DNA of 64,000 nt from positions 186,001 to 250,000 of the forward strand of contig JACKBS010000009.1 in the NCBI GenBank assembly GCA_020634435.1, in the 5' to 3' direction. A program made the translations under genes and the position numbers. Shown piece after piece: positions 42,465-52,445 of the stretch; positions within the stretch are counted from its first letter, which is position 1, and each line of letters opens with the position of its first letter. This DNA is from Ardenticatenaceae bacterium. GTDB lineage: Bacteria > Chloroflexota > Anaerolineae > Promineifilales > Promineifilaceae. The notes beneath the pieces were generated by a model that did no database searches, had not been told where the DNA came from, and was given only the letters and a program-made list of their open reading frames with translations.

Positions 42465-43016
42465 ATGAAAGATCCGCGTAATATCAAGATTGTAGAACCA
42501 TTTGTTGTATTGGTTTTAATTGCTGGGGCGATTGTTTACTTGCTAAACGTGTTCAACAGTGGCAGCTGGCTTTGGTTTCAAGGCAAGGCGGCTGTGCTGG
42601 AACCACCAACGCGTATTGTGATCGTCAACAACGGCGAAGAGCTGGTTTTGCAGCCGGGCGCTGACAACTTTAACGAATTGGCAGATGCGGCCGTTCAATC
42701 TTTGAGCAAGTTTGGTAATACTGATCTGGTTAGTATTGGTCTGTCTGAGCAAACGCTGACCGACTACGCCGAAAATTCGCTGGTGGTAGAGCTGTACTTT
42801 GACAAACCGTTGCAGTTCAACACGCTGGCGCGCACGGGTGCGCCTACCCAACTGCTAATTCCTATCGAGGGTCGTCACGCGGCCGGAGCGTATGTTTTCC
42901 GGGGGGCGCAGGGTGAATGGTGGTTTGGTGCCGTGCGTATGGCTGATCCGTCCGCGCTGTATGCTGTTTTGCAGCAGATGGGCTATCAAGCGGCCGTTTT
43001 CCAATCACCGGGTTAA
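42465..43016 (+). CDS. Single-pass membrane protein, unknown function
   Basis: A 183-residue hypothetical protein: one N-terminal helix ('FVVLVLIAGAIVYLLNVFN', about 10-30), then a soluble alpha/beta domain presumably outside the membrane ('PTRIVIVNNGEELVLQPGADNFNELADAAVQSL', 'SLVVELYFDKPLQFN', 'WWFGAVRMADPSALYAVLQQ'). ATG 42465 follows 'gggagg' at 7 bases. No family recognised. It lies 72 bases downstream of the AHSA1-PDZ-DinB gene and may share its promoter. Confidence 0.72.
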   Translation: MKDPRNIKIVEPFVVLVLIAGAIVYLLNVFNSGSWLWFQGKAAVLEPPTRIVIVNNGEELVLQPGADNFNELADAAVQSLSKFGNTDLVSIGLSEQTLTDYAENSLVVELYFDKPLQFNTLARTGAPTQLLIPIEGRHAAGAYVFRGAQGEWWFGAVRMADPSALYAVLQQMGYQAAVFQSPG

Positions 43017-43042
43017 AAGTGCTGTAAGCAAAAGGAGATGCT

Positions 43043-43135
43043 ATGTCTGTTGAAAAAGAAAGTGCCGCAAAAACGGCCGAATCTGCCGAAAAACAAACCA
43101 ATTGGCTCATTCAGTGGTACATTACCATTCCTTAG
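43043..43135 (+). CDS. 30-residue small ORF with aromatic C-terminus
   Basis: ATG 43043 has 'aaaggag' upstream and encodes 30 residues: a charged N-terminal half (MSVEKESAAKTAESAEKQ) and a Trp/Tyr/Ile-rich end (TNWLIQWYITIP). It lies 26 bases after the preceding gene and is followed by a strong hairpin. It may be a small membrane-associated protein, a peptide precursor, or a remnant. No family recognised; existence inferred from the ribosome site and position only. Confidence 0.35.
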   Translation: MSVEKESAAKTAESAEKQTNWLIQWYITIP

Positions 43136-43145
43136 CGATGTGAGA

Positions 43146-43177
43146 GGTGCGATGCTCTTGTGCAAGAGCGTCGCACC
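43146..43177. repeat. 14-bp inverted repeat GGTGCGATGCTCTT...AAGAGCGTCGCACC
   Basis: Near-perfect arms (one G-T wobble) with a 4-base GTGC loop, no T-run. Located between the 30-residue ORF and the MBL gene. It resembles the short dispersed palindrome class of 6718 and could be a REP/MITE-like element or an mRNA processing site. Confidence 0.65.
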
Positions 43178-43206
43178 GATGGAAGCACCGAGAAAAGGAG
43201 TGTGTG

Positions 43207-43837
43207 ATGTCTCAACTGAAACTTGAAACCCGCCAGGTGGGGCCTTGGGGGATGAACACCTATGCTCTCATTTGCCCGGAAACAAATCAAAGCGTCCTCA
43301 TCGACCCCGGCGATGATCCAGAAATCTTGCAGGAAATGTTAGGCGACAGCCAGCCGGTGGCCATCTTGCTCACGCATACCCACGTGGATCACATCTGGGG
43401 CGCTGCCGCAGATGCGGGAGGCGCTGGCTGTGCAGGTGATGGGCAATGATGGCCCGCATGAGCCGGCGGGCAAGGATATTGGGGCAGACCGCTGGCTGCA
43501 TGATGGCGACACCGTGTCGGTGGGCAACCATGTGTTGCAAGTGGCCTATGCACCGGGCCACATTGGCGACCAGATTTGTTTTGTGGTGCAGAATGATCAT
43601 CGGGTAATTGTGGGCGATACAATTTTTGATGGCGGGCCAGGGCGAACCTGGTCGGCCGAACATTTCAAAACGACACTCGAAACATTGCGCGATGTGGTTT
43701 TGCCCTGGCCAGATGATACCGTCTGTTATCCAGGGCATGGACCGCATTTTCGCCTGGGCGATCGCCGGGCGCAGATTGAAGCCTTCTTGGCCAAAGATCA
43801 CGGCGATTTTTCTGGGGACGCTACCTGGGACATGTAA
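43207..43837 (+). pseudogene. MBL-fold hydrolase (glyoxalase II-like), frameshifted
   Basis: A metallo-beta-lactamase-fold hydrolase of about 209 residues split between two frames. The first frame (43207-about 43400) has 'VGPWGMNTYALICPETNQSV', 'DPGDDPE' and the zinc motif 'LTHTHVDHIWG'. The second frame resumes at 'LPQMREALAVQVMGND' and runs through 'YAPGHIGDQICFVVQND', 'IVGDTIFDGGPGR' and 'VCYPGHGP' to 43837. Frames join at about 43395-43405, consistent with one extra base. All zinc ligands are present in the joined reading. ATG 43207 has 'aaaaggag' upstream. It may be a sequencing indel or a recently broken gene. Confidence 0.82.
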
Positions 43838-44003
43838 CTTCCCAGTTTACATGCTTTTCCTCTTCTCTTGGAAATGATGGGAATCGGCCGTTTTAACAAA
43901 TAAATGGGGTTTGGTTGCGGCTGGTTCCCATCTTTCCTCCTTGTAAAAACAGGGGAGAGGTTTCAATATAAAATTCATGCGTACAGCGTAAGCGGAGCTT
44001 TTT

Positions 44004-45491
44004 ATGACAAATTCTTCAACGCAGCCAACCGGTATGCGCGGATTTGTGATTGTCTGGATTGGTCAGGTCGTGTCTATGTTGGGCACCGGCATGACCAATT
44101 TTGCTGTTTCTTTCTGGATTTTCCAGCAAACGGGCGAGGCCACGGCGCTGACCTGGGCGATGTTCTTCTTTATGGCCCCCAGTGTGTTGTTCAGCCCTAT
44201 TGCTGGCGCGATTGTGGATCGGTCCAACCGCAAAATGGTGATGATCGTTAGTGACTTATTGGCGGGGGTAGCCACGATCATTTTGCTCTCGTTGCTGGCG
44301 GTGGACAGCCTGCAAATTTGGCACATCTATCTGGCCAATTTGATCGCGGGGGCGGCCAATGCTTTCCAATTCCCGGCCTATTCGGCGGCGGTAACGATGA
44401 TGCTGCCGAAAGAACAATACGGCCGTGCGGCGGGCATGCTTTCTCTGGCTGGCTCAGCATCTGGCATTTTGGCCCCTGCGTTTGCTGGGGCGCTACTGGG
44501 GCCGCTGGGGTTGGTGGGCATCATGGGTATCGACGTGGCAACCTTTTTGTTTGCCGTGTTTGCGCTATTCATTGTGCACATTCCCCAGCCAGAGGTTGCT
44601 CCCGAAGGGCGCACCGGGCAGGGTAGCCTGCTTCAGGAGTCGGCTTACGGCTTCCGCTACATTTTTGAACGGCCGAGTTTGCTCGGCCTGCAAATGGTCT
44701 TCTTTTTCATCAACTTCCTGGCGATGTTTGGCTTTGCCGTGATGGTGCCAATGATTCTCGCCCGCACCGGCAATGATGAAATTGCCCTGGCTAGTGTGCA
44801 ATCCTTGGGGGCGATTGGCGGTGTGCTGGGCGGCTTGCTGCTGAGCACCTGGGGCGGACCTAAACGCAAGGTGAATGGCGTGCTGCTGGGCATGGTAGCC
44901 ACTAGCATTTTGAGCCAGGCGCTGATGGGTGTTGGGCAGGGTGTGTTCATTTGGGCAACGGCCGCTTTTATGGGTCAGTTTATTATTCCGGTTCTCAATG
45001 GCTCCAACCAGGCTATCTGGCAGGCCAAAGTGGCCCCCGATGTGCAGGGGCGCGTCTTTGCCGTGCGCCGCCTCATTGCCCAAATTACGGCCCCGGTAGC
45101 TACGGCGTTGGCTGGCCCGCTGGCCGATAATTTGTTTGAGCCTGCCATGCAGCCTGACGGCGCGTTGGCTCCTCTGTTTGGTTGGCTGGTGGGTACGGGC
45201 ACAGGTGCGGGCATGGGGTTGATGTTCGTGATTTCTGGTTTGATTGGCGTGGCGGTAGGCCTGGGTGGCTATTTGTTCCCGGCGATTCGTAATGCCGAGG
45301 ATTTGCTGCCGGATCATGAGGTGGTGTTGCAAACGGCCGTACTCACCAAACGCCTCAACGAACTGACCGAGCAGCGGCAGGTGCTGATGCAAGCGCCTGC
45401 TACGCCACAAAACCAGGCTGCCCTTAAGGCCATCTCACTGGAGCTGCGCCAGATCGGTGCGGATTTTCCCGCCGCGATGCGAAAGCCATAA
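44004..45491 (+). CDS. MFS transporter (macrolide-efflux-like)
   Basis: A 495-residue major facilitator with twelve predicted helices. 'FVIVWIGQVVSMLGTGMTNFAVSFWIFQQTGEA' at the N-terminus, 'PIAGAIVDRSNRKMVMIVSDLLAGV' (motif A-like) and 'VMLPKEQYGRAAGML'-type loops match the MefA/enterobactin-exporter group. The last 60 residues form a cytoplasmic tail. 'gcggagc' precedes the ATG. It is followed after about 100 bases on the same strand by an ArsR-family regulator, so regulated drug or metabolite export is likely. Confidence 0.9.
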   Translation: MTNSSTQPTGMRGFVIVWIGQVVSMLGTGMTNFAVSFWIFQQTGEATALTWAMFFFMAPSVLFSPIAGAIVDRSNRKMVMIVSDLLAGVATIILLSLLAVDSLQIWHIYLANLIAGAANAFQFPAYSAAVTMMLPKEQYGRAAGMLSLAGSASGILAPAFAGALLGPLGLVGIMGIDVATFLFAVFALFIVHIPQPEVAPEGRTGQGSLLQESAYGFRYIFERPSLLGLQMVFFFINFLAMFGFAVMVPMILARTGNDEIALASVQSLGAIGGVLGGLLLSTWGGPKRKVNGVLLGMVATSILSQALMGVGQGVFIWATAAFMGQFIIPVLNGSNQAIWQAKVAPDVQGRVFAVRRLIAQITAPVATALAGPLADNLFEPAMQPDGALAPLFGWLVGTGTGAGMGLMFVISGLIGVAVGLGGYLFPAIRNAEDLLPDHEVVLQTAVLTKRLNELTEQRQVLMQAPATPQNQAALKAISLELRQIGADFPAAMRKP

Positions 45492-45594
45492 TGACCGGCT
45501 CTTAATAAATTTTGCATTGAAACAGGCATCTGGTTTATAACTACATAAGCAGATTTGCTAATTTTTTGAACAGAAGCGCAGGAAATAATTTGTA

Positions 45595-46680
45595 ATGGGC
45601 ATGACACCGCAGTTAACCTGGGATATTGGCACCGCATATGATCTTTTCACCAGCCTCAATGTTGTTCACGATCCGGCTCGTTATGGGCTACGCGGATCTT
45701 GGGCAGCTGGCGTTCGGTCGCGCCTGCCCGCTGAACAGCGCGAATTTTTGCAAGAGGCAAACGAGTACCATCATTTTTGGGCTATCCCCTGGCTAGCCAG
45801 CCAAAGTGGGCCAAAGGATGGTGATACCATTCTCAAAAAGCTCGCTGCTATTCCCGCCGGGCAACGTATGCAAGAAGTTGCTTCGCACCACATGAACCTG
45901 CCCCTACAAGAGTTTTTGTTTCGTGTGGCGGAGCAGGGTGCCTGGACGGAAGAGGACAAATCTTTGCTGCGTGACCTGTACCAAAAGATGTACAAGGAAG
46001 ACACGGGCAAAAGCAAAAAAATTGCCGATGAGGAGCTGATTGCTTCACTCGATGTGTGGGCCAATGCCGCCGAGTACAGTGAAAAAATGCTGACCGCGCT
46101 ACAAGTTTACTACGATGTTTTCTTCAAAGAGGAAGAGGCTCGTATTCTGAAACCGCTTGAAGCGCGTGTTGCTGAAGCTAGAGAATTAGCGGAAACGCTG
46201 TCCTTGCCCGATCTTTTGAATGAATTGTCGCAGGGTTTACGTTTTGAGTTGGATCAAACGGAAGGGATGGAAGAGCTGGTGATGATCCCGTCTTTTTGGA
46301 CGACGCCTCTCTCCATGTTTACTTCGTTTGACAAGAAGCGCTGGCTGTTTATGTTTGGCGGCCGTCCCAACGATGTTTCGCTGGTGCCGGGCGAAGTGGT
46401 GCCCGAATTGCTCTACCAGATGCTCAAAGCGTTGGCCGATCCCACCCGCCTACGCATTTTGCGTTACCTTTCCGAAGAACCGCTCACGCCGGCCGAACTG
46501 GCCCGGCGGTTACGCCTGCGACCCCCAACGGTGATTCACCACCTCGATGCACTTCGTTTGGCCCGGCTGGTGCATGTGACGTTGAGTGTAAACGGCCGTC
46601 GCTATGAAGCGCGTCATGAAGCCATTAACACTGCCTGCACCATGCTAGAAGGGTTCCTGGCTGGCGAATCATTTACCTGA
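45595..46680 (+). CDS. ArsR-family winged-helix regulator with long N-terminal sensor region
   Basis: A 361-residue protein. Residues about 280-345 form an ArsR-type winged helix ('LYQMLKALADPTRLRILRYL', 'LTPAELARRLRLRPPTVIHHLDALRLARLV'). The first 270 residues are a mostly helical domain of the DUF5937-like type found in long ArsR proteins ('AIPWLASQSGPKDGDTILKK'). It probably represses the adjacent MFS gene in response to a ligand; the phased TTAGAT palindromes at 40917 are another possible target. The start may be ATG 45595 or 45601. Confidence 0.82.
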   Translation: MGMTPQLTWDIGTAYDLFTSLNVVHDPARYGLRGSWAAGVRSRLPAEQREFLQEANEYHHFWAIPWLASQSGPKDGDTILKKLAAIPAGQRMQEVASHHMNLPLQEFLFRVAEQGAWTEEDKSLLRDLYQKMYKEDTGKSKKIADEELIASLDVWANAAEYSEKMLTALQVYYDVFFKEEEARILKPLEARVAEARELAETLSLPDLLNELSQGLRFELDQTEGMEELVMIPSFWTTPLSMFTSFDKKRWLFMFGGRPNDVSLVPGEVVPELLYQMLKALADPTRLRILRYLSEEPLTPAELARRLRLRPPTVIHHLDALRLARLVHVTLSVNGRRYEARHEAINTACTMLEGFLAGESFT

Positions 46681-46740
46681 TGCCCTGACAAAAAATGCCG
46701 CTCACGGTAAACGCGAACGGCACTGATAGAAAAAGATGGA

Positions 46741-46776
46741 AAGGCGGCGGAGCTAAAGAGTTCCGCCGCCTTTTTG
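46741..46776. terminator. Bidirectional terminator between regulator and surface operon
   Basis: Arms aggcggcgga and tccgccgcct with A-run upstream and T-run downstream lie between two convergent transcription units, the ArsR gene and the pseudopilin operon. Confidence 0.8.
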
Positions 46777-46777
46777 T

Positions 46778-48327
46778 TTACGGGACAGTATAGGTGATGA
46801 CTAACACGGGTGCTGGCGGTTGATTGTTAGTTCCAGCATCGGAGCTGTCAAAAATGAACTGATCCGAACTGTGATCATTGTCATCTGGAAATTCGAAGTG
46901 AACACGGAACTGGGTATACCCATTTCGGTTAATCAGGCTGAAATTGCCTGATCCCATTAGACCTGTTGACCATTCGTTATTGTTAGAAGTTTCACTCAAA
47001 ACAATCACGTTATTGGCCGCTGCGGCTGCCTGGAAGTCACTTGATTGAAGGGTGTAATTCCCGCTAAAACCAGTTGATGGGGCAATATCTGCATACAAAA
47101 CCCCTAGGCCAAAATCACCAAATGGATTGCCTGTCAAGCCACCACGTTGTTGCAATTGGAGTTCAACACTGGTGATAGTCGCGTTCGCAGGAATAGCTGA
47201 AGTGTCAAAACTAACGATACCAACCGACTGCTCATTGTAAGTATCATTGTAATCGCCGACGATAATGTCATTGCCGCTATTATCAACTTGATTGCCAGTT
47301 CCTGTGTTGTTGTTTTCGCGTATATCACCGTCGTGCTGGTTATAGCTGTACAACGTCAAGGTGACCGGTACTGGTGTGTTGGTAGGCACCGGAGTATTTG
47401 TAGGAACAGGTGTTGCCGTGGGTGTTACCGGTGTTGCCGTTGGTGTAGGCTGATAAGGTTGGATTTCAAAGTAGTTGTAGTTGGCTCCACCTGTTTCCAT
47501 GGTAATGCGCACATTGTTTGAGCCAGCAAACAGCGTGATTGGACCAATAACATCATTTGTCCAATCTTGCCAACCGTTGGTGGGGCCCAATGTAATAATG
47601 TTTGAATTGTACTGCAAAGGCCCTTGTGAAACTGTGACGCGAATACGAGGATTGTTAGTGCTGATTGATGCGTTACGGATCACAAATGTGGTAGCCATCG
47701 TCTGTGGCGCAATGACATCATACTCAAGCCACTCCCCAGTACCAACCCAACCTACGTTGAGCCCACCACCAGTATCGGATGTGTTTTCCAGGTCTGGACC
47801 CTCACTGCCTACATCAGAGCGATAGGGGCTGCTGCCAGGGCCACCATCGTTGGCTGCTTCCCCAAAGGCCACACCAGCGCCGCCGCAGCGAGATCTTCCA
47901 TTTGCACACGTGCCGTACTGTTTGCCGGAACAGTGTGTGGTCCGTAGGCGCAAGGCACTGTTGCCGTTGGCGTATTAGTTGAAGTAGAAGTTGGTGTGTT
48001 GCTTGGGATTGGTGTGTTTGTCGGTATTGGCGTACTGCTCGCAATTACGGTAATAGAAGGAATAGGTGTTAGCGGTGTAGGTGAGGCAAGCGGGTCCACC
48101 GTAGGGGTACTCGTAAAGGTTGGTGGTGGTGTGTAGTTTAGCAGGGATGGTGGAGCTACTGGCGCTTGTGCGACAAAGCGTGAAAAGACACCCCCGATGG
48201 CGGGCTGCATTAAGCTAACAATCAGGACGACGGCGATGCCGACAAAAATGAGAATAAGGGCGTATTCTACAAAACCCTGACCGGCTTCTGATTTTGAATT
48301 TTGGTTTCGGTGCCTAAAATGTTTCAT
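46778..48327 (-). pseudogene. Flp-like prepilin segment fused to CBM6-like and beta-rich domains, frameshifted
   Basis: The joined product is about 515 residues. The N-terminus 'SEAGQGFVEYALILIFVGIA' is a type IVb prepilin signal: cleavage after Gly puts Glu at +5 and Tyr at +6 as in Flp pilins. A 'TSTPTP/TNTP' linker follows. Then 'ARVQMEDL' is in one frame and 'CGGAGVAFGEAANDGGPG' plus 'TGEWLEYDV' in another, together a CBM6-like carbohydrate-binding module broken at about 47880-47895 by one missing base. A second TPTATP linker leads to a C-terminal beta domain ending 'PAPVLVITYTVP'. ATG 48327 follows 'gagg'. Last gene of the operon. Confidence 0.78.
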
Positions 48328-48454
48328 AGGATGCCTCATTTTACTTTGCCATTACAAATGGTAGTAAAATTAACCTGGTCGAGAGACGCTTTGTAAGCCG
48401 GAGACCTAATTGTTAACCGGTGATGGCTGTTGGTGATTTGCCCAGCCATACGTA

Positions 48455-50314
48455 TCAGAAACCCGCCACTCTTAACGGATAACGGGCGGCCACCAGGGCA
48501 AGATGCAATCTTCCATAATTGAGTTTATCCATAATGCGGAACCTTGAATCGCCGGGTACTTTGATTGCATAAGGCGGATCGACCCATTGGGTGGGGCAGC
48601 TACCAGCCCGACAGCGGGTAGTAATGCCATCAGGGTCCGGTTGGCCAGAGACGCCGAAGGCCATAGCCCAGTCTGTTTGATTGGGATCGTAGCCCAACGA
48701 CGTATTGGCCGGGGTAAAGGCGATGGAATCGAAGTAAAAGATGACGGGCGGTTGCGCGCCAGAGTCCGAGTCGAACATACTGATGTTGATGGTTTGCCCT
48801 ATCATGTCTGGACTGACGTAAATCAGGGGAATGTCCACCGGATTATCAAAGTTGGAGTTCATGGGCAGATTACCCAGACCATAGATAGTAACGCCGTCAG
48901 AGCTGTGTGAGCCAGGATGATTTAGCACGTATAAGTTCCGCGCATTCACCTCGCTAGGAACGGTAGTAACATAGCTTGGTGGCCCAGCCCAAATCTCGAA
49001 GCCATTTTCTGAGGTGCCGCTCACGGCTTGAACATCCAAGTAGATGTAGCGAGCTCCATTGCTAAGATCGGTAACAATGTTGGGTACATCGGTCCGCAGG
49101 TCAATTTCAAAACTATCTATGGTCTGCTCGTTTGCAGGCACGTTCACGCCGGGATCATCTACTGTGGAAAACGGTACTGGTGCTCCAGGGGAGACCCAAC
49201 GCATATCAGTCATATGATTCCAAGAGCCTAATCCGTCGGTGGCTGCGTCGCCTGTTTGGCCGAAGTAGCTTACTAGAGGGATTTTCGCAATGGTTCCATC
49301 TGCATTTTGCGCAAAATAAGACAGGCTGTACCGTGTCCGTGTATTAGCACTGGTTAAATAACTGCCAGGTGTTCCACATGAGGTATTTGTTGGCGGATTA
49401 TTTGAAATACGATTTTCGTCAATGCGGACAAACCAGTACGGGTTAACCTGATCCAAATCAAGGTTTGGGGCTCCATTTACTAAGTTCAATTCATCGGTGC
49501 GTAACAAGCATGGTTGTACGCGAGATGAACTGCCGCCATCGGTGCCGCAAGTTTTTGTAGCCACAGCCCTAGGCCATTGTTAATGGCAATATTAGAACGA
49601 TTGATATTTAGGCTGTTTGTTGCGATATTCATCGAGTCCGGATCGAAGAGCTCGACCCGAACAATATCATGACCATAGTCAGGAGGAATGTAGATACGGT
49701 AGGTGTAGGTGTGAGTCCATGGCCCAAGCGCTTTGGAGCGGTGAGAACGGGTCGCCCATGTGGGTACAGGAGCCAGGTCCAAAGATACCTTGATTGGAGG
49801 TACTGAGGACACCATCTTCTACGCGGCGGCTGGCGTAAATTTCGGCGAGAGAGAAAACGGCCGCTGTCGCCGAGCGCGTCAGGTTAATTGGCTCTCTAAA
49901 CCCAATGACGCGCAGGAAGTAGGTTTCTACAGGCCAGGTGGCGGTGACGGAATATTCTGTCGCGCCTAGCGGTGTCTTTTCTACATGCGTATTCCCCGTT
50001 TCATTGATGGACAAGGTAACCGAAACCGGCATGTTGTTGGCGTTGAGAAACTGGCCAGACTTGGTGCGGGCATCGGCCTCTGATGAGGTGTTGACGCTGG
50101 ACCATTCCGAAAGCTCGACAACACCAGCCAAAGCGGCGGAGTCGATAGCGGATTGCAGTTGAGAGCCACGGGCAAAGATAAAGCCCACGTCCACGGCAAT
50201 GCCCACAAAGGCAACGATGGCCACCATCATGAGCGCGATAAGGACGATACTTTGCCCCTTTTCGGCTGTGCTCCCCCGGTATTTTTGTTGAATGAATTGT
50301 TTAATACGTTTCAT
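48455..50314 (-). pseudogene. TadG-like pseudopilin protein with large extracellular domain, two frame disruptions
   Basis: About 620 residues when joined. The N-terminus 'EKGQSIVLIALMMVAIVAFVG' followed by 'GFIFARGSQLQSAIDSAALAG' is the TadG/TadE-like pilus-assembly segment. The frame is continuous to about 49740, moves to a second frame for about 190 bases ('PWTHTYTYRIYIPPDYGHDI', 'VRVELFDPDSMNIATNS'), then returns to the first at about 49555 ('TKTCGTDGGSSSRVQPCLLR') and runs to 48455. Compensating single-base changes are implied. The large C-terminal part has no family I recognise. Confidence 0.75.
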
Positions 50315-50380
50315 TTGGTTAACCTTGTTTCTTATCGGTACTTTTTCTGCCCAGGCGTAAAACTGGTGATGCAAAATTTG

Positions 50381-51654
50381 CTAGTTGATCTGACCACACG
50401 AATCATCCCATCGCTTGAATTCAGCCAAAATCCAGTTTTGCGAGACGTTATAGCCAATCAGGCGGAAAATAGCGAAACCTGAAATTTGGTAACGGACATT
50501 GCTACCAGTTCCAGTTGCTGGCTCCCGCCAAACAACCACTCGGAGATCCCGCCCTAAACTTACGTGCCCTTCAAGAATATTGCGTACATCATTAGAACTA
50601 ACGGTTCCGGTGCTTCCGGCTACCCAATCGTCAATGTGCAATGAATGATCAGTTGGGTCTCCTGGTTCAATGTAGCCAGGTACTGGATAGTCGAAACCTG
50701 AACCGGGCACATCGCCACTTGCCGGACAACCTGGCCCGCTACACTGATTGTAATTTGTGCTGTCTCCTGGCCAGGCCAGACTGTTTGCCAGGGTGTTGGC
50801 GTTGGCTGAGACCCCTATATTCCAAACTAACCAGCCAAAGTTACCGCTGCCCGCACCGTTCCAAATTCTAAAAACATCCCCTTCTTGTGCAGACAGCAGG
50901 GGCGTGTCGTCGCGGTGATTCACAAAGGAACTATAGACTGGAGGATTGGAAGGGTAGGTGAAGCTGGTGGAAGCAGGATATGGATTTGAGCCGCCCAGGG
51001 TAGGATCGGTAACAGAACGCACACCTTCTTCCACGGCAATGGGAAAAGCGGCGCAACCGTTGGTTGCTTGCTGGCTGGAAGCTGTTATGCGCATCACGCT
51101 GAGCGCATTTAAGGATGAGAAACCTGCAAGTTGTGACATGGCGTCCAGCCCAAGAATTGAGTCCACGTCGTGAATCGCATAAGTACCCACAATTCTCAAG
51201 TCGGCAGCAATGCCCGTAGAAACATTGGTGAATTCATCGCGACGCAGTTCATCCTCAACCTGTGCTTTTATTTCCGCTTCATCGACAGAATTGAAGCGCA
51301 CGGTTTGGCTCATGCCGTAAATGTGGGTGAACTCCCAATCTTCGGCGTTAATTCCGTTCCAGCAGAATTGACAGTGGCACGGATGCTCCAGATATCCCAC
51401 ACTTCGGGGTCTATTTCCAGTGTTTGCGTGACGTTGTTAAGCACAACCGTAACGATACCAGCGTCCTCGCCGCCGTCGGAGGCGAAACGTGCACCGGCAC
51501 GGGCGGCACTGCTAACCCGATTTTGGGTAACTAGCAGCTGTGAGACTTCAACCAACCCGGCTAGCAAGATGACAAAAATGGGGAAAAATAAGGCGACTTC
51601 AACCAGAGATTGGCCGCGCTGTGCTTGTTTTGAGTTTATGATGTGACGCTTCAT
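50381..51654 (-). pseudogene. TadE-like pseudopilin protein, frameshifted
   Basis: About 423 residues when joined. 'AQRGQSLVEVALFFPIFVILL' is a TadE prepilin-type N-terminus with Glu at +5 after the predicted cleavage Gly, followed by 'VTQNRVSSAARAGARFASDGG'. The first frame runs to about 51350 ('DIWSIRATVNSAG'); the second resumes with 'AEDWEFTHIYGMSQTVRFNS' and continues to 50381. One missing base explains the break. The C-terminal domain includes 'GDVFRIWNGAGSGNFGWLVW', resembling repetitive segments of bacterial surface proteins. Third-from-last gene of the operon. Confidence 0.76.
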
Positions 51655-51761
51655 TTTTTCTATGCCTCTGCTTCTACAGCTGTAATATTTTTCTAACTAA
51701 ATTTCCAGATGTTGAACAGTCTTGTTTACAAATTGTTCGCTAACTAACTTTACAAATTCTG

Positions 51762-52441
51762 TTACGATTGCGGGTTGGTCTCCAAAACTTCGCCGGAAGT
51801 TGCATCCAGGCGCATGGTGAAGGCTTGTCCGGTTTGCAGGGAAAAGAGCGCAACCTGCCATTCGAGACGGCCGTTTACCTCTATATCACTGGCCATCAAA
51901 GCCATCGTCATGGTAGAGACGCCCTGTTCGGCCAGAAAGGTTCTCCCACCCCCGGCCAGAAAAATCTCAATTGCGTCCTTACTATCCAAATTCCATCCAC
52001 TGGCCGACAACGGATCAGTTTGTTCGTGTTCGCCCTCTGAAACCAGCAGGCATTGTCTTCAACCACAGAGAAGACGCCAATGCGCTGGGATGATGGCGAG
52101 TAAAAAGTAAACCCCCAGCTTTCTTCGCCGCGCAGCAGCTGGTCGGGTGTAGAGCCTTGAGGCCAGGTGGCCTGGGCCTGCATCAATTGAGCATCGGTCT
52201 GCCACGCCTGTGCTGCTTTTAGCGCTGATGCATACGCCACGATGGCGGAACGGCCGTCATACAGTGGTGTCGGCGCAATATCATCGGCGCGCTGGGCGAT
52301 AATGGTGGCGGAATTGGCAGCGGGGCCTGAGTTGGGAACGGCCGTACGATCATTGCGGAACCACAGCGTCAGCGACAGTACACCGACCACCACCAGCAAA
52401 ACTACCAAAATAATGCCCAAAATCCACTCTAAACGATTCAT
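51762..52441 (-). pseudogene. Single-pass membrane protein of the surface operon, frameshifted
   Basis: About 226 residues when joined. The N-terminal helix 'WILGIILVVLLVVVGVLSLT' anchors an extracytoplasmic domain. The first frame holds 'RSAIVAYASALKAAQAWQ' and 'SWGFTFYSPSSQRIGVFSVV'; at about 52050 the sense continues one frame over with 'LVSEGEHEQTDPLSASGWN', 'DSKDAIEIFLAGGG' and 'NGRLEWQVALFSLQTGQAFT', ending 'MRLDATSGEVLETNPQS'. The end resembles a PepSY-like strand pattern. It starts 4 bases after the propeller gene stop, so it is cotranscribed. Confidence 0.74.
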
Positions 52442-52445
52442 AGTT

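Noticed and set aside
43146..43177. Insertion sequence end
   Set aside because: There is a palindrome but no transposase, no second copy nearby and no target duplication.
47125..48130. Short tandem repeats that could suggest a CRISPR or minisatellite
   Set aside because: They are codons for Thr/Pro linkers in surface proteins; there is no constant repeat-spacer alternation and no cas gene.
49555..49740. Programmed frameshifting as the explanation for the TadG-like gene
   Set aside because: The breaks do not sit on a canonical slippery heptamer in the correct phase and occur twice in opposite sense; error or decay is simpler.
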